From Variovorax sp. OV700 (GTDB taxonomy: Bacteria; Pseudomonadota; Gammaproteobacteria; Burkholderiales; Burkholderiaceae_C), in assembly GCF_900099805.1 (NCBI RefSeq), contig NZ_FNDR01000002.1, positions 620,001-684,000 on the forward strand: 64,000 nt of DNA. The letters are read 5' to 3'. The notes below the pieces were generated by a model. The model saw nothing but the letters and a program-made list of their open reading frames with translations. It was not told where the DNA came from and made no database searches. This document shows, one piece after another, positions 17,283 through 27,453 of the stretch. How positions within the stretch are numbered: the first letter of the stretch is position 1; each line of letters starts with the position of its first letter. Position numbers and translations under genes: made by a program.

Positions 17283-18650
17283 TCAGACCTCCCTTAGCAG
17301 AAGGGCTGCGTCGACTTCGGTTTTCCAATCCTGCACGCGTTCGACAAGGTTTTGCGAATTTCCATTCACCAAAGCCCTATCCTTCACAATTTGGCGGCCG
17401 TGGACCCATGAGTTGTCGACGTGATTGACCGCACAAAGCAAGGCGGCCGCGATTGCATCATTGGCGCCAAGAAGTTCCGGCCGCGAAAGATTGATCGAGA
17501 ACAAATCCGCGGCACGCCCAACCTCAATTGCGCCAATATCATCGCGCCTAAGAAGCGCCGCACTGCCCAATGTCGCAACCTCTAGCGCATTGCGAGGAGA
17601 AAAGAGCGGCGGAACCTCACCAGGAGCAATCCGCGCCAACAGCATTGCCAGTCTGGCCTCGGTCAGCAGGTTCGCCCCGTCATTCGAGGCCGCGCCGTCC
17701 ACCCCGAGCCCAACCTTAACCCCCGCTTTCCTATACGTCCGGATCGGGGCATGACCCGCGCCGACACGCATGTTCGACGATGGACAGTGGCAAACGCCGC
17801 AGCCGGTCTGAACCAGAAGGCGCTGGTCGCTATCGCTGAGGTGGACCCCGTGGGCAATCCAACTCTTGCCTTCAAGGCAGCCGAAGCTATGCGCCGCTTC
17901 GACCGGACTGAGGCCAAATTTCTCGCGCGTGAAGACGGTCTCACCAGCTGTCTCGGCCAGATGCATGTGAAAGCCGACATCCATCGACCGCGCGAGGTCC
18001 GCAGACCGGCGCAGAAGATCCGGCGTCACCGACCTGATCGAGCTTGGCGCGACGAAGACCTGCAGATGAGACCCGCGCGACGGATCATGAAACTCTTCGA
18101 TCGATTGGGCGCAGCGCGAAAGGGCAACCTCGCTGCTTTCCGCCAGTTCATCCGGTGCGAAGCCGCCGTCCTTGTTGGAGATATTCTGAAAGCCATGTCC
18201 CAGATGAAAGCGCAGCCCGACCGACCGCGCTGTATCGACCAGGTGTTTTGCGGTCAAGCCGTTGGGCCAGAGATAATTGTGGTCAGCGACGGTCGTGCAC
18301 CCTGAAAGGGCCATCTCCGTCAGTCCGACTTCCACTGCCATCTGGACGATCGGGGGGCGCAAAAGCCTCCAACGCGGATAGAGTTTCCTCAGCCAGTCGA
18401 CGAAGCCGGCATTGCATTGGCAGGCCCTGTCCAGCGTTTGGAACAGATGGTGATGGGCATTGATTAGCCCGGGGAGCACCATATGCCCACGAAGGTCGAC
18501 GATCTCATCCGCCGTCTGCGGCAGTTGCTCGGTTTCGGCCACCTGCTGGATCCAGCCGTCCCGGATAAAGATACCAGCATTGCGAATTTCGCGGCGCTGT
18601 CCGTCCATTGTCGCCAACGTGTGGATGTTGCGCAGAAGCAAGGTCGGCAT
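17283..18650 (-). CDS. Amidohydrolase, AtzB/8-oxoguanine deaminase-like
   Basis: A 455-residue metal-dependent hydrolase of the AtzB/TrzN/8-oxoguanine deaminase branch, which hydrolytically removes amino groups from N-heterocycles. The mononuclear metal site is visible: H-x-H in N-A-H-H-H-L-F-Q, H-M-H-L-A-E-T, I-A-H-G-V-H and the Asp in G-V-D-G-A-A-S-N-D. The latter resembles the V-D-G-x-A-S-N-D signature of 8-oxoguanine deaminases. The ATG at 18650 follows AGGTGA; a GTG at 18662 is also possible. In context it could deaminate an aminoimidazole or purine intermediate. It lies 330 bp upstream of the flavin reductase-like gene and downstream of a Bug protein gene on the same strand. Confidence 0.85.
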   Translation of the reverse strand: MPTLLLRNIHTLATMDGQRREIRNAGIFIRDGWIQQVAETEQLPQTADEIVDLRGHMVLPGLINAHHHLFQTLDRACQCNAGFVDWLRKLYPRWRLLRPPIVQMAVEVGLTEMALSGCTTVADHNYLWPNGLTAKHLVDTARSVGLRFHLGHGFQNISNKDGGFAPDELAESSEVALSRCAQSIEEFHDPSRGSHLQVFVAPSSIRSVTPDLLRRSADLARSMDVGFHMHLAETAGETVFTREKFGLSPVEAAHSFGCLEGKSWIAHGVHLSDSDQRLLVQTGCGVCHCPSSNMRVGAGHAPIRTYRKAGVKVGLGVDGAASNDGANLLTEARLAMLLARIAPGEVPPLFSPRNALEVATLGSAALLRRDDIGAIEVGRAADLFSINLSRPELLGANDAIAAALLCAVNHVDNSWVHGRQIVKDRALVNGNSQNLVERVQDWKTEVDAALLLREV

Positions 18651-18798
18651 TCGGTAAGTCACCTTAACTTGGGGCCATCATGGGTTTCGACAGGCCGCTA
18701 ATCGAAAATTCCCTGCTTCATGAACTGCGGTGTTTGTCATTGGTTTTCTTCATTGCCTTGACGAAGCGGACAGAGACTGTCCGCCCCGTCAGCGCCCA

Positions 18799-19794
18799 TT
18801 AGGATTCGGCCGTAAAACCGACACGATGCACATACGGGCCCCAGCGATCGTGGTCAGCCTTCAGGACGCGTGCGAACTCCTCTGGGCTGGATGAGCCGAC
18901 GACGTCAAAAGCCCACGGCAATCCAGCGTCAATCATGTCCTTCTGCAGGAGAGCAGCGCGCACGGCGGCGGACGCACGCTGTGCCACAGCTGCAGGAGTG
19001 CGCGGGGGCATGAAAACACCAGTCCACTCGCGCATGTTCAATTCAGGGAACCCCTGCTCTGTGTAGGTTGGCACATCCGGCGTGAAGCGGGAGCGCGTCG
19101 TACCAGTCACGGCGAGCAGACGCAATCGCCCGCTGCCGAGATATGGCAGGTAGTCGCCCATGGGGGATGAGAAGGCGGCAACCTGGCCGCCAAGCAGGTC
19201 TTGAATGCCGGGGGCCGAGCCGCGGTAAGGAATGTGCTTGAGCGGGATACCCGAAGTCTTTTCCATCAAGGCCGCAACCAGGTGGGGCATCGAACCGGCG
19301 GCCGGCGATCCATAGTTGGCCAACGCCGGATTCGCTTTGGCCCAATCGAGGAATTCGTGCAGCGTCTTGACCGAGGCTGGCACTTGCGGGCCGACTCCAA
19401 AGCCGTGGGAACCGTAATTCACCGTGCTAATGGGCATTACATCGTTGATGGTGTAAGGCAGCTTGGGGTACGTGTGGGGGTAAATGATCAGCATTCCCGC
19501 GGGCGTCAGCAGCATGACGGATCCGTCTGCAACACTGTCACGTAAAGCAGTGACTGCAATTTGCCCGCCGGCGCCGGACTTGTTTTCAACGAAGGCGTTG
19601 GCGGCGTATGTGCCTTGAAGCTTGCTAGCGAGTCTGCGCGCAAACCCATCGCTCGTTCCGCCCGGTGGAAAGCCCACAATGATGCGCAAGGTCTCCACAA
19701 CTGGAGCCTGCGCCCTCGATACCGCGGGGACGCCAAGATGGGCAGAAATCCCAGCGACGCCGATTGATTTTAGAAGCTGTCTACGTGTAGTCAT
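18799..19794 (-). CDS. Bug/TctC-family solute-binding protein with Tat-like signal
   Basis: A 331-residue tripartite tricarboxylate receptor. The N-terminus has a twin-arginine-like signal (T-T-R-R-Q-L-L-K-S-I-G) ending near S-R-A-Q-A. The mature protein starts with the family segment L-R-I-I-V-G-F-P-P-G-G and has E-N-K-S-G-A-G-G. It probably delivers the pathway substrate or a related acid, given its place between the amidohydrolase and LLM genes. No TctAB permease is present in the window. The start at 19794 is chosen for the Tat motif; an upstream in-frame ATG adds 12 residues. Confidence 0.9.
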   Translation of the reverse strand: MTTRRQLLKSIGVAGISAHLGVPAVSRAQAPVVETLRIIVGFPPGGTSDGFARRLASKLQGTYAANAFVENKSGAGGQIAVTALRDSVADGSVMLLTPAGMLIIYPHTYPKLPYTINDVMPISTVNYGSHGFGVGPQVPASVKTLHEFLDWAKANPALANYGSPAAGSMPHLVAALMEKTSGIPLKHIPYRGSAPGIQDLLGGQVAAFSSPMGDYLPYLGSGRLRLLAVTGTTRSRFTPDVPTYTEQGFPELNMREWTGVFMPPRTPAAVAQRASAAVRAALLQKDMIDAGLPWAFDVVGSSSPEEFARVLKADHDRWGPYVHRVGFTAES

Positions 19795-20003
19795 GGCGAT
19801 TTCTGGCGATGGATAAGAGAGTGAATGCACTAAATGTTTCGGACTGCTAACTAGCTGCCAGGGCGGACTGGTGGCCCATCAGAGAACGGCCGCGTGTCCG
19901 CTGGAAAAACCGCTTCGCGCAGGTCGTGCGTCACGAGAACGCAACTGAATTTCTTCTGCAGCCACAGCTGCTGAGTTACGCCCCACAATTCTTCCCATAT
20001 GTA

Positions 20004-21023
20004 TCACCAGGTCCCGGGAGCCATGGCGCGAACCATTTCGTCGTAGTTCTCGCTCAGAGGCAGGAACACCGGATAGGAAATGCCCGCATCTCTCCACTCA
20101 TTGACGCGGTCCTTGACCTGAGTCGAGGTGCCGGAAAGCGTCATCTTGCGAACGGTTTCGACGGGCACCAGCTTCATGGCGTCTTCGATGCCGTTCTTGC
20201 GCGCCGGCCAGCCACCCATCACTTCGGTGATGCGTGCGATCAGCTCCGGCTCCAGTCCGCTGGCAAGGCCGATATGCGGCTGCTGGCCGAGATACTTGGT
20301 CACCAGATAGTGCGCTGCGTAGTGCGCGGAATCTGGATCGGAGTTCGAAATGGCGATGTTGAGGAGCTGCGGACGCTCATAGTTGTTGAAGTCCCGACCG
20401 GCCTTCTCCGCGCCATCCTTCAGGTTCTTCACCATCCGACCGGTGTACTCCGGCGACAGCAGACCGTTCAGGATTGCGCCATCGGCAACCTCGCCTGCCA
20501 GCTCCGTCATGACGGGACCAGTCGGGCCCACGTAGATCTTGACGTTCTTGGGTTCGCGCGTCGAACCATGACCCAGGTCCAGGCTGATATCGCGCACCTT
20601 GACGAATTCACCTTCAAAGGTGATGTTTTCTTCCAGATTCAGCAAACGGCGGAGCACCTCAACATACTCACGCATTTGCGAAACCGGCTTACGGCGGTCG
20701 ATGCCCTGTTTCCAAGCCAGCGGGTCCCAATAAGCCCCCAATCCGCAGATGACGCGGCCAGGAGCCATCTCATCGAGTGTTGCCAGGGTCATCGCCATCA
20801 GTGCAGGGCCGCGGGTCCACGAGTTGACGATGCCGGTGGCGAGCTGAATGCGGCTCGTGACTGCGGCAAACGCACCAAGGACGCTAAAGGCATCTCTCGC
20901 CAGGCGGGTTTCCGTCACCCACGCAGACGTGTAGTCAAGCTTCTCCATCGTTTGGACAAGTTCAATCTGCTCAACTGTAGATGGCCGATCAAGGAAGCAG
21001 AATCCGATCCGTTCGTCTCTCAT
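20004..21023 (-). CDS. LLM-class F420-type oxidoreductase
   Basis: A 339-residue luciferase-like monooxygenase-family protein of the Mer/F420-dependent type, an (alpha/beta)8 barrel. Typical features are L-A-T-G-I-V-N-S-W-T-R near residue 65, the G-R-V-I-C-G-L-G segment near 95 and the nucleotide-binding Y-V-G-P-T-G-P-V-M-T-E-L-A-G-E-V-A-D-G. The family includes F420H2-dependent reductases, and the F420 biosynthesis genes in the same window favour F420 over FMN. It likely catalyses the hydride transfer that justifies the cofactor. The ATG at 21023 follows AAAGGAA at good spacing. Leader repeat B begins 19 bases upstream of this ATG, so the RBS abuts the repeat. Confidence 0.85.
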   Translation of the reverse strand: MRDERIGFCFLDRPSTVEQIELVQTMEKLDYTSAWVTETRLARDAFSVLGAFAAVTSRIQLATGIVNSWTRGPALMAMTLATLDEMAPGRVICGLGAYWDPLAWKQGIDRRKPVSQMREYVEVLRRLLNLEENITFEGEFVKVRDISLDLGHGSTREPKNVKIYVGPTGPVMTELAGEVADGAILNGLLSPEYTGRMVKNLKDGAEKAGRDFNNYERPQLLNIAISNSDPDSAHYAAHYLVTKYLGQQPHIGLASGLEPELIARITEVMGGWPARKNGIEDAMKLVPVETVRKMTLSGTSTQVKDRVNEWRDAGISYPVFLPLSENYDEMVRAMAPGTW

Positions 21024-21041
21024 GTGAAGTTCCTTTGTCAC

Positions 21042-21251
21042 GTAAGGTTTATTAAAACTGTTCGCCTAAACGAAACACCGGGGCACATCCTTGACCCACA
21101 GCCAGGTGAATTTCTTCAAGCTGGTGCGGTGCCTGAGCATGTGACCGGATGCCTGGCTGCAGATTAGCGCTAGCTACACCCGCAGATCAGTTTCATACCG
21201 TATTGCGCCGATACCCTACTCCGTGAGACTTGTTTGAGAAGTGACCAAAGT
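21042..21251 (-). repeat. Leader repeat B (three-copy dispersed repeat), upstream of LLM gene
   Basis: Full-length copy of the repeat described at 10335-10541, with scattered substitutions and two small indels. It sits immediately 5' of the F420-type oxidoreductase gene on the minus strand. At its far edge it joins pcaJ/pcaF debris on the other strand. Confidence 0.8.
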
Positions 21252-21306
21252 GCACGCTAGCCTGCACGCCGCAGGGCCTCAGGCCGCCGCAGGGCCTCAG
21301 GCTCAT

Positions 21307-21398
21307 CGACGCGGTCGATGGATGACCTGAGCCATGCCGAACTCGAACGCCTGGTCGGCCTGCCGATCCTCTTCTCTGACACCCGGAGCACCTCATGA
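21307..21398 (+). pseudogene. pcaJ C-terminal fragment (3-oxoadipate CoA-transferase beta)
   Basis: The frame ends [14 protein letters not shown] and stops with a TGA that overlaps the next ATG, the tail and coupling expected of 3-oxoadipate CoA-transferase subunit B before pcaF. Only about 30 codons remain. Confidence 0.6.
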
Positions 21399-21609
21399 CC
21401 AAACAAGCCTCATCTGCGACGCGATCCGCACGCCCTTCGGCCGCCACGGCGGCGCCTCCTCCTCCATTCGTGTCGACGACCTCGGCGCCTCCGGCGCCCG
21501 GCTGGCCACCACCGCCGTCAACCAGTTGCACCGTAGCGGCGGCCGCTACGCGCTCTGCACCATGTGCATCGGCGTGGGACAAGGCATCGCGGTCACGCAT
21601 GCACATTGA
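21395..21609 (+). pseudogene. pcaF (beta-ketoadipyl-CoA thiolase) with internal deletion and frameshift
   Basis: The N-terminus [15 protein letters not shown] is reached after a one-base frameshift from the ATG. It then jumps directly to the thiolase C-terminus [16 protein letters not shown]. About 340 codons are missing. The stub overlaps the start of pntA (21599), so pntA was placed against a beta-ketoadipate operon scar. Confidence 0.8.
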
Positions 21610-23257
21610 AACGACACACGAGCCCGCGGCTGGAACCAACGGGGCTATTGAAGGGGAAGCAGCACGCAAGCCTGCGGTGATCGGCGTTCCGCGCGAGATT
21701 TTCCCTGGCGAAAAAAGGGTGGCAACCGTGCCCGAGGTGGTGGAAAAACTCATCAAGCTGGGCTTCTCGGTGGTGCTCCAGAGCGGCGCCGGCGATGCCG
21801 CCCATTGCAGTGATGACAGCTACCGCGCGGCCGGCGCGCACATCGTCGCCGACGCCGCCACGCTGTGGGCCAGCTCCGACATCGTGTTCAAGGTTTGCGC
21901 GCCCACCCCGGAGGAAGTCGCCCTCATGAAGGCCGGCGGCACCTTGATCAGCTTCATCTGGCCGGCGCAAAAGCCCGAGTTGATGCAGCAGCTCGCCGAG
22001 CGCAAGGTGACCGTGCTGGCCATCGACTCGCTGCCGCGCACGCTCTCGCGCGCCCAGAAGATGGACGCGCTGACCTCGCAGGCCGGCGTGGCCGGCTACC
22101 GCGCCGTGATCGAGGCCGCCAACGCCTTCGGCCGCTTCTTCAATGGCCAGATCACGGCCGCGGGCAAGGTGCCGCCGGCCAAGGTTTTCATCGCCGGCGC
22201 CGGCGTCGCCGGCCTGGCCGCGATCGGCACCGCCGCCGGCCTGGGCGCCATCGTGCGCGCCAACGACACCCGCGCCGAAGTGGCCGACCAGGTCGTGTCC
22301 CTGGGTGGCGAATTCGTCAAGGTCGATTACGAGGAGGAAGGCTCGGGCGGCGGCGGCTACGCCAAGGTCATGAGCGAGGGCTTCCAGCAGGCCCAGCGCG
22401 AGATGTACGCCAAGCAGGCGCGGGAGGTGGACATCATCATCACCACCGCGCTCATCCCCGGCAAGCCCGCGCCCCGGCTGATCACCGCCGAGATGGTCAA
22501 GAGCATGAAGCCGGGCAGCGTCATTGTCGACATGGCGGCTGAGCGCGGCGGCAACTGCGAGCTGACCGAGCCCGGTCAGTCGGTGGTCAAGCACGGCGTC
22601 ACCATCGTTGGTTACACCGACCTGGTGAGCCGCCTGGCCAAGCAGTCGTCCACGCTCTACGCCACCAACCTGTTCCGCCTGAGCGAGGAACTCTGCAAGA
22701 CCAAGGACGGCATCATCAACGTCAACATGGAAGACGACGCGATTCGTGGCCTGACCGTCATCAAGGAGGGCAGCATCAGCTGGCCGCCGCCCCCGCCCAA
22801 GCAGGCGGCCGCGCCGGCCCAGACCAAGCCCGCCGCCGCGCCAGTGGCGGTCAAGAAGGCCCACGGTCACGGTGCCCCGAGCGAACCCATGGCCGGCAAC
22901 AAGCTGGCCATTCTGTTCGGCGTGTCCGCCGCCCTGTTCTGGTTTGTCGGCGCCAACGCGCCCGCGGCCTTCCTGGCCCATTTCACCGTCTTCGTGCTGG
23001 CCTGCTTTGTGGGCTACATGGTGGTGTGGAACGTCAAGCCGGCCCTGCACACGCCGCTGATGAGCGTGACCAATGCCATCAGCAGCATCATCGCCATCGG
23101 CGCCCTGGTGCAGATCGCGCCACCGATCGCCGGGGCCGCGAATCGGCCCGATGACTGGATTCGCTGGCTGGCGGCGGCCGGCATTGTGCTCACCGCCATC
23201 AATATGTTCGGCGGCTTTGCCGTGACCCAGCGCATGCTGGCCATGTTCCGCAAATAA
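21599..23257 (+). CDS. pntA: NAD(P) transhydrogenase alpha subunit
   Basis: A 552-residue proton-translocating transhydrogenase alpha subunit. The NAD(H)-binding domain I starts with [15 protein letters not shown] and holds the Rossmann loop [10 protein letters not shown]. The A/P-rich linker near residue 400 is followed by a C-terminal membrane domain of about four hydrophobic helices, as in E. coli PntA. It uses the proton gradient to drive NADH + NADP+ to NADPH. With the NADPH-F420 oxidoreductase in the same island it could feed F420H2 production. An upstream open extension is pcaF debris, so the ATG at 21599 is preferred. Confidence 0.93.
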   Translation: MHIETTHEPAAGTNGAIEGEAARKPAVIGVPREIFPGEKRVATVPEVVEKLIKLGFSVVLQSGAGDAAHCSDDSYRAAGAHIVADAATLWASSDIVFKVCAPTPEEVALMKAGGTLISFIWPAQKPELMQQLAERKVTVLAIDSLPRTLSRAQKMDALTSQAGVAGYRAVIEAANAFGRFFNGQITAAGKVPPAKVFIAGAGVAGLAAIGTAAGLGAIVRANDTRAEVADQVVSLGGEFVKVDYEEEGSGGGGYAKVMSEGFQQAQREMYAKQAREVDIIITTALIPGKPAPRLITAEMVKSMKPGSVIVDMAAERGGNCELTEPGQSVVKHGVTIVGYTDLVSRLAKQSSTLYATNLFRLSEELCKTKDGIINVNMEDDAIRGLTVIKEGSISWPPPPPKQAAAPAQTKPAAAPVAVKKAHGHGAPSEPMAGNKLAILFGVSAALFWFVGANAPAAFLAHFTVFVLACFVGYMVVWNVKPALHTPLMSVTNAISSIIAIGALVQIAPPIAGAANRPDDWIRWLAAAGIVLTAINMFGGFAVTQRMLAMFRK

Positions 23258-23269
23258 GAGAGACCACTG

Positions 23270-24688
23270 ATGTCCGCAAGTCTGTCCACGGTCTCCTATA
23301 TCGGAGCCACCATTCTTTTCATCCTGAGCCTGGGCGGCCTGTCCAACCAGGAAACTTCGCGCCGCGGCAATCTCTACGGCATGATAGGCATGGCGATTGC
23401 CGTGCTGGCCACCGTGTTCGGCCCGCAGGTCACGGCCGCCGGCATTCCCTGGATTCTCGGCGCCATGCTGGTGGGCGCCGCCATCGGTCTGTACGCGGCG
23501 CGCACCGTGCAAATGACGCAAATGCCCGAGCTGGTGGCGCTGATGCACAGCATGGTCGGCCTGGCCGCCATGCTGGTCGGCTTTGCCACCTTCATCGACC
23601 CGGAAGCGTCCAAGGAATTCACCGGCGCGGCCAAGGCGATTCACGAGATGGAGATCTACATCGGCATCCTGATCGGCGCCATCACCTTCTCGGGCTCCAT
23701 CATCGCCTTTGGCAAGCTGTCCGCGCGCATCGGCGGCAACCCCATGCTGCTGCCGGGGCGCCACTGGATGAACCTGGCCGGCCTGCTGGTGGTGATCTGG
23801 TTCGGGCGCGAGTTCCTCAACGCCCACTCCATCGACGAGGCCATGACGCCGCTGATCGTGATGACGGCGATTGCGCTGCTGTTTGGCGTGCACATGGTGA
23901 TGGCCATTGGCGGCGCCGACATGCCGGTGGTGGTGTCCATGCTCAACAGTTACTCGGGCTGGGCGGCCGCGGCCACCGGCTTCATGTTGTCCAATGACCT
24001 GCTGATCGTGATCGGCGCGCTGGTGGGCTCCAGCGGCGCCATCCTGTCCTACATCATGTGCAACGCCATGAACCGCAGCTTCATCAGCGTGATTGCCGGC
24101 GGCTTTGGCACCACCAGTGTCAAGCCCAAGGCCAGCGGGGACGCGGCGCAACCGGCCGGAGAAGTGATCCCGGTGAACGCGCTGGAGACGGCCGAGATGC
24201 TGCGCGAGGCCAAGAGCGTGATCATCGTGCCGGGCTACGGCATGGCGGTGGCGCAGGCCCAGCACACGGTGTTCGAGATCACCAAGCTGCTGCGCGACAA
24301 AGGCGTCAAGGTGCGCTTTGGCATCCACCCGGTGGCCGGGCGCATGCCCGGCCACATGAACGTGCTGCTGGCCGAGGCCAAGGTGCCTTACGACATCGTG
24401 TTCGAGATGGACGAGCTCAACGAGGACTTCCCCGACACCGACGTGGCCATGGTGATTGGCGCCAACGACATCGTCAACCCAGCCGCGCAGGACGACCCGA
24501 CCAGCCCGATTGCCGGCATGCCGGTGCTCGAAGTCTGGAAGGCCAAGCACTCCATCGTCATGAAGCGCAGCATGGCCTCGGGCTACGCCGGTGTGGACAA
24601 CCCGCTGTTCTACAAGGACAACAACCGCATGCTGTTTGGCGACGCCAAGAAGATGCTCGACGAGGTGATGGTCGCGCTGGAGGCTTGA
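23270..24688 (+). CDS. pntB: NAD(P) transhydrogenase beta subunit
   Basis: A 472-residue membrane subunit, 12 bp after pntA. The N-terminal half has eight to nine hydrophobic segments. The C-terminal NADP(H)-binding domain III has [10 protein letters not shown] and [17 protein letters not shown]. The ending L-D-E-V-M-V-A-L is also typical. It pairs with PntA in the inner membrane. Confidence 0.95.
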   Translation: MSASLSTVSYIGATILFILSLGGLSNQETSRRGNLYGMIGMAIAVLATVFGPQVTAAGIPWILGAMLVGAAIGLYAARTVQMTQMPELVALMHSMVGLAAMLVGFATFIDPEASKEFTGAAKAIHEMEIYIGILIGAITFSGSIIAFGKLSARIGGNPMLLPGRHWMNLAGLLVVIWFGREFLNAHSIDEAMTPLIVMTAIALLFGVHMVMAIGGADMPVVVSMLNSYSGWAAAATGFMLSNDLLIVIGALVGSSGAILSYIMCNAMNRSFISVIAGGFGTTSVKPKASGDAAQPAGEVIPVNALETAEMLREAKSVIIVPGYGMAVAQAQHTVFEITKLLRDKGVKVRFGIHPVAGRMPGHMNVLLAEAKVPYDIVFEMDELNEDFPDTDVAMVIGANDIVNPAAQDDPTSPIAGMPVLEVWKAKHSIVMKRSMASGYAGVDNPLFYKDNNRMLFGDAKKMLDEVMVALEA

Positions 24689-24973
24689 GGCGATGAGATC
24701 AATGGCAGAGGCGCGGCATTGACCAGGGCCATCACGCGCGTCGCCAGACCAATGCTGAACTTCGAGTCCTTTCGATCGGCCAAGAATGTCCTGACATGAC
24801 TCATGCACATGATTCGCAAAGGCCATTCTGCAAGGCTGCAACGAACTGTCTTTTGCCGACCAGTTTATGCGTTGGCAGGAAAAATCCATCGCAGTTGAGT
24901 AGCTGGCGCATCCGTTCCTACCCCTGACATGTTTATCAATTGGAACGCGACAGAAGCCCCTATTACAGTAACT

Positions 24974-26035
24974 ATGGAAAATCTCGACGTGAAGGTGCTT
25001 CGGACCCTGCATGGATGGCGCCGATCCGGTAAGCGAGCACTATTGGCAACGGTCGTGCGAACCTGGGGCTCGTCGCCGCGCCCGGTAGGCTCGATCATGG
25101 CGTTGTGCGAAGACGGCGCCGTGGTCGGCTCCATCTCGGGCGGGTGTATTGAAGATGATCTGATACACCGCTTTACGACGGCCAATGCTGGAAAAGATGA
25201 AATTCGTTCGCTCCCGTTGGGTCCTCCGATTTTCATAAGGTACGGGGTAACTGCCGAAGAGGCACACCGTTTTGGCCTGCCTTGCGGCGGCACACTAGAG
25301 TTGCTTTTGGAGTACGACCCGGACGCCATCAGCTTGGGCGAATTGGTTCAGGGACTGGAACAGGGGCAGCTAATGCGCCGAACTGTGCGGCTGTCCGATG
25401 GCACTGTTACCTTGGACGCGTCGCCTGGAACACCGTATGTAAACGCGACAGAAGTAGTAAACACCTTCGGCCCTGAGTACCGCATGCTGCTAATTGGCGC
25501 GGGTCAGCTAACCGAGTATCTGGCCACAATGGGGCTGTTCAGCGGCTTCGCTGTAACAGTCTGCGATCCTAGGGAGCAATACCGAGGTGGTTGGAATGTG
25601 CCGGGCGCTCAGATGCTGACCGGCATGCCTGACGATGTGGTCATGGCTTTCAAGCCTGACCGCCGTAGCTGTATTGTGGCCCTTACTCACGATCCCAAAC
25701 TTGACGACTTGGCTTTGCTGGAGGCGCTCAATTCCAAAGCGTTCTACATTGGCGCCATCGGCAGCAGACGTAACAACGCTGCCCGGCGGCAACGGATGAT
25801 TGACCACTTCGCGGAGACCGAAGAGTCATTAGCTCGGCTGCGCGGACCGATCGGTCTTTATATAGGGAGCAAGACCCCGGCTGAGATCGCGGTTAGCGTG
25901 ATGGCTGAGATTCTTGCGGTAAAGAATGAAGTAATTCTTCCGCAAGAAATGGACGTGGCTCGGGCTAAAGACGGGGGAGCGCCAAGGAGTTCCGATGTCG
26001 TGGGTGACCATAATGACGGTGGTGTTGCCGAATGA
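24974..26035 (+). CDS. XdhC/CoxI-family molybdenum-enzyme maturation factor
   Basis: A 353-residue XdhC/CoxI-family protein. The N-terminal domain has A-T-V-V-R-T-W-G-S-S-P-R-P-V-G-S and G-S-I-S-G-G-C-I-E. The C-terminal Rossmann-like domain has L-L-I-G-A-G-Q-L-T-E-Y-L and Y-I-G-A-I-G-S-R-R. XdhC proteins bind molybdopterin and insert sulfurated cofactor into xanthine dehydrogenase-type enzymes. The only such enzyme in the window is XdhAB at 5.3-9.1 kb, so this gene ties both parts together. The ATG at 24974 gives the family-like start; the frame is open 15 codons further up. Confidence 0.88.
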   Translation: MENLDVKVLRTLHGWRRSGKRALLATVVRTWGSSPRPVGSIMALCEDGAVVGSISGGCIEDDLIHRFTTANAGKDEIRSLPLGPPIFIRYGVTAEEAHRFGLPCGGTLELLLEYDPDAISLGELVQGLEQGQLMRRTVRLSDGTVTLDASPGTPYVNATEVVNTFGPEYRMLLIGAGQLTEYLATMGLFSGFAVTVCDPREQYRGGWNVPGAQMLTGMPDDVVMAFKPDRRSCIVALTHDPKLDDLALLEALNSKAFYIGAIGSRRNNAARRQRMIDHFAETEESLARLRGPIGLYIGSKTPAEIAVSVMAEILAVKNEVILPQEMDVARAKDGGAPRSSDVVGDHNDGGVAE

Positions 26036-26147
26036 GGCTGTTCGCCCCAAATTTTGCTGGCGCCTACTTGTTTTGAAGAACCTAAACTCTTATGCGTTGA
26101 TCGCCTTCTCTGGCTAATCTTCCGCTGAGTTCCGAAGCACCCCAACC

Positions 26148-27023
26148 TTGCGCAAAGCAATCCCCCTCGTCCTCGTCCTCACGCTGGTGTGGGGCACCAT
26201 GTGGCCACTGTTCACCATCGGCGTGCGTGAGGTCTCCGTGTGGACTTTTCGTACCGTATGCCTGGTCGGCTCCGGATTGGCGCTGCTGGCGATCGCGCGC
26301 GCCCGTGGCGAATCGTTGCGCATTGCGCGAGCCCATTGGGGCACTCTGGTTGCCGCCTCGCTGACCTACCTCGTGGTCTGGAACATCACCAGCACCTATG
26401 CGGCGATATTGATACCGTCAGGGCAAGCCGCCATCCTCGGCTTCACGATGCCGCTGTGGGCGGCCTTGATGGCTTGGGCATTCGTGGGACAGCGCCCGAC
26501 CGGCCGCGTGTTGCTGGCATTGGCGATCGGGGGGCTGGGCGTCGCGCTGCTCATCGTCAACGGAATCGATGCCTACGCGAAGGCGCCGCTCGGCTTTTCC
26601 ATGGGGCTGCTCGCGGGCCTTGGCTGGGCGGCGGGCACCGTCATCCTCAAGCGCTGTCCCGTGCCCGGCTCGCCGCTGGTGCTCACAGGCTGGCAGCTGC
26701 TGGTCGCCGCAGTGCCTCTCACGATCGGCGCATTTGCCTTCGCGGAAGGTCCGTGGTTCGTGCCTTCGACGACAACTCTCGTGGTCATCGCGTACATCAC
26801 GCTCGTGCCGATGGCAGTGGGCAACGCGGCGTGGTTTGCAATCGTCGGCTTGTTGCCTGGCAACGTAGCGGGCCTGTCATCGGTCATGGTGCCTGTCGTG
26901 GCGATGGTGTCCGGCGCGATCATTCACCACGAGCCGCTGGGGCCCGTGCAGTGGGCGTCGATGGTGTGCTGCGCCGCGGGACTCGCGCTGGCACTGATCA
27001 AGCCGGCCGAGGCCAGGCGCTGA
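26148..27023 (+). CDS. EamA/DMT-superfamily transporter
   Basis: A 291-residue integral membrane protein with about ten hydrophobic helices in two EamA repeats (first repeat near residues 5-130, second near 145-285). It starts at a TTG. DMT-family members export or exchange metabolites and amino acids; the substrate cannot be read from sequence. It lies 110 bp downstream of the xdhC-like gene on the same strand. Confidence 0.85.
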   Translation: MRKAIPLVLVLTLVWGTMWPLFTIGVREVSVWTFRTVCLVGSGLALLAIARARGESLRIARAHWGTLVAASLTYLVVWNITSTYAAILIPSGQAAILGFTMPLWAALMAWAFVGQRPTGRVLLALAIGGLGVALLIVNGIDAYAKAPLGFSMGLLAGLGWAAGTVILKRCPVPGSPLVLTGWQLLVAAVPLTIGAFAFAEGPWFVPSTTTLVVIAYITLVPMAVGNAAWFAIVGLLPGNVAGLSSVMVPVVAMVSGAIIHHEPLGPVQWASMVCCAAGLALALIKPAEARR

Positions 27024-27029
27024 CGCAGT

Positions 27030-27410
27030 TCAGACGCCCACCGCACCCGCATCCCGAACACATACGATTACATCGACAGCACCCCGTGAACGATGCCGCC
27101 GGGGAGCACCGTTGCGGGAACAGGTAACGAGGCAGCACCCAGCGATCAACAAGGGCAGGAAATGTTCGGCGGTCGGATGCGACCGGGCCGCATGCGGCGC
27201 TTTCTCGAGCGGCCGGATCAACCTGGCCACATCGCCCGCCTCGACGCCCTGGCGAATTCACGATGTGAATTCCTGCACGTACCCGGCTGGGACCTCCTCG
27301 CTCTGGCGGAACTCGTACAGGTTGTGCGTGAGGCTGCCCGAACCGATGACCAGCACGCCCTCCTCGCCCCAACTGAAATGAAGCCATGTCCAAAGATATC
27401 AGCACCCAAC
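27030..27410 (-). pseudogene. Class III extradiol dioxygenase (DODA/YgiD-like), C-terminal fragment
   Basis: The minus strand encodes [16 protein letters not shown], then an in-frame TGA. After it comes A-P-H-A-A-R-S-H-P-T-A-E-H-F-L-P-L, the C-terminal half of LigB/DODA-type ring-opening dioxygenases. The N-terminal half is absent, so it is inactive. Confidence 0.75.
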
Positions 27411-27453
27411 CCGATGTTGTCCATCGGTTCGGCTCTCGGTGAGTGGCGCCAAA

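Noticed and set aside
21593-25012. Very long open frame (1139 codons) on the minus strand opposite pntAB
   Set aside because: Rich in His, Gly, Ala, Asp and Arg without family features; it is the antisense shadow of pntA and pntB.
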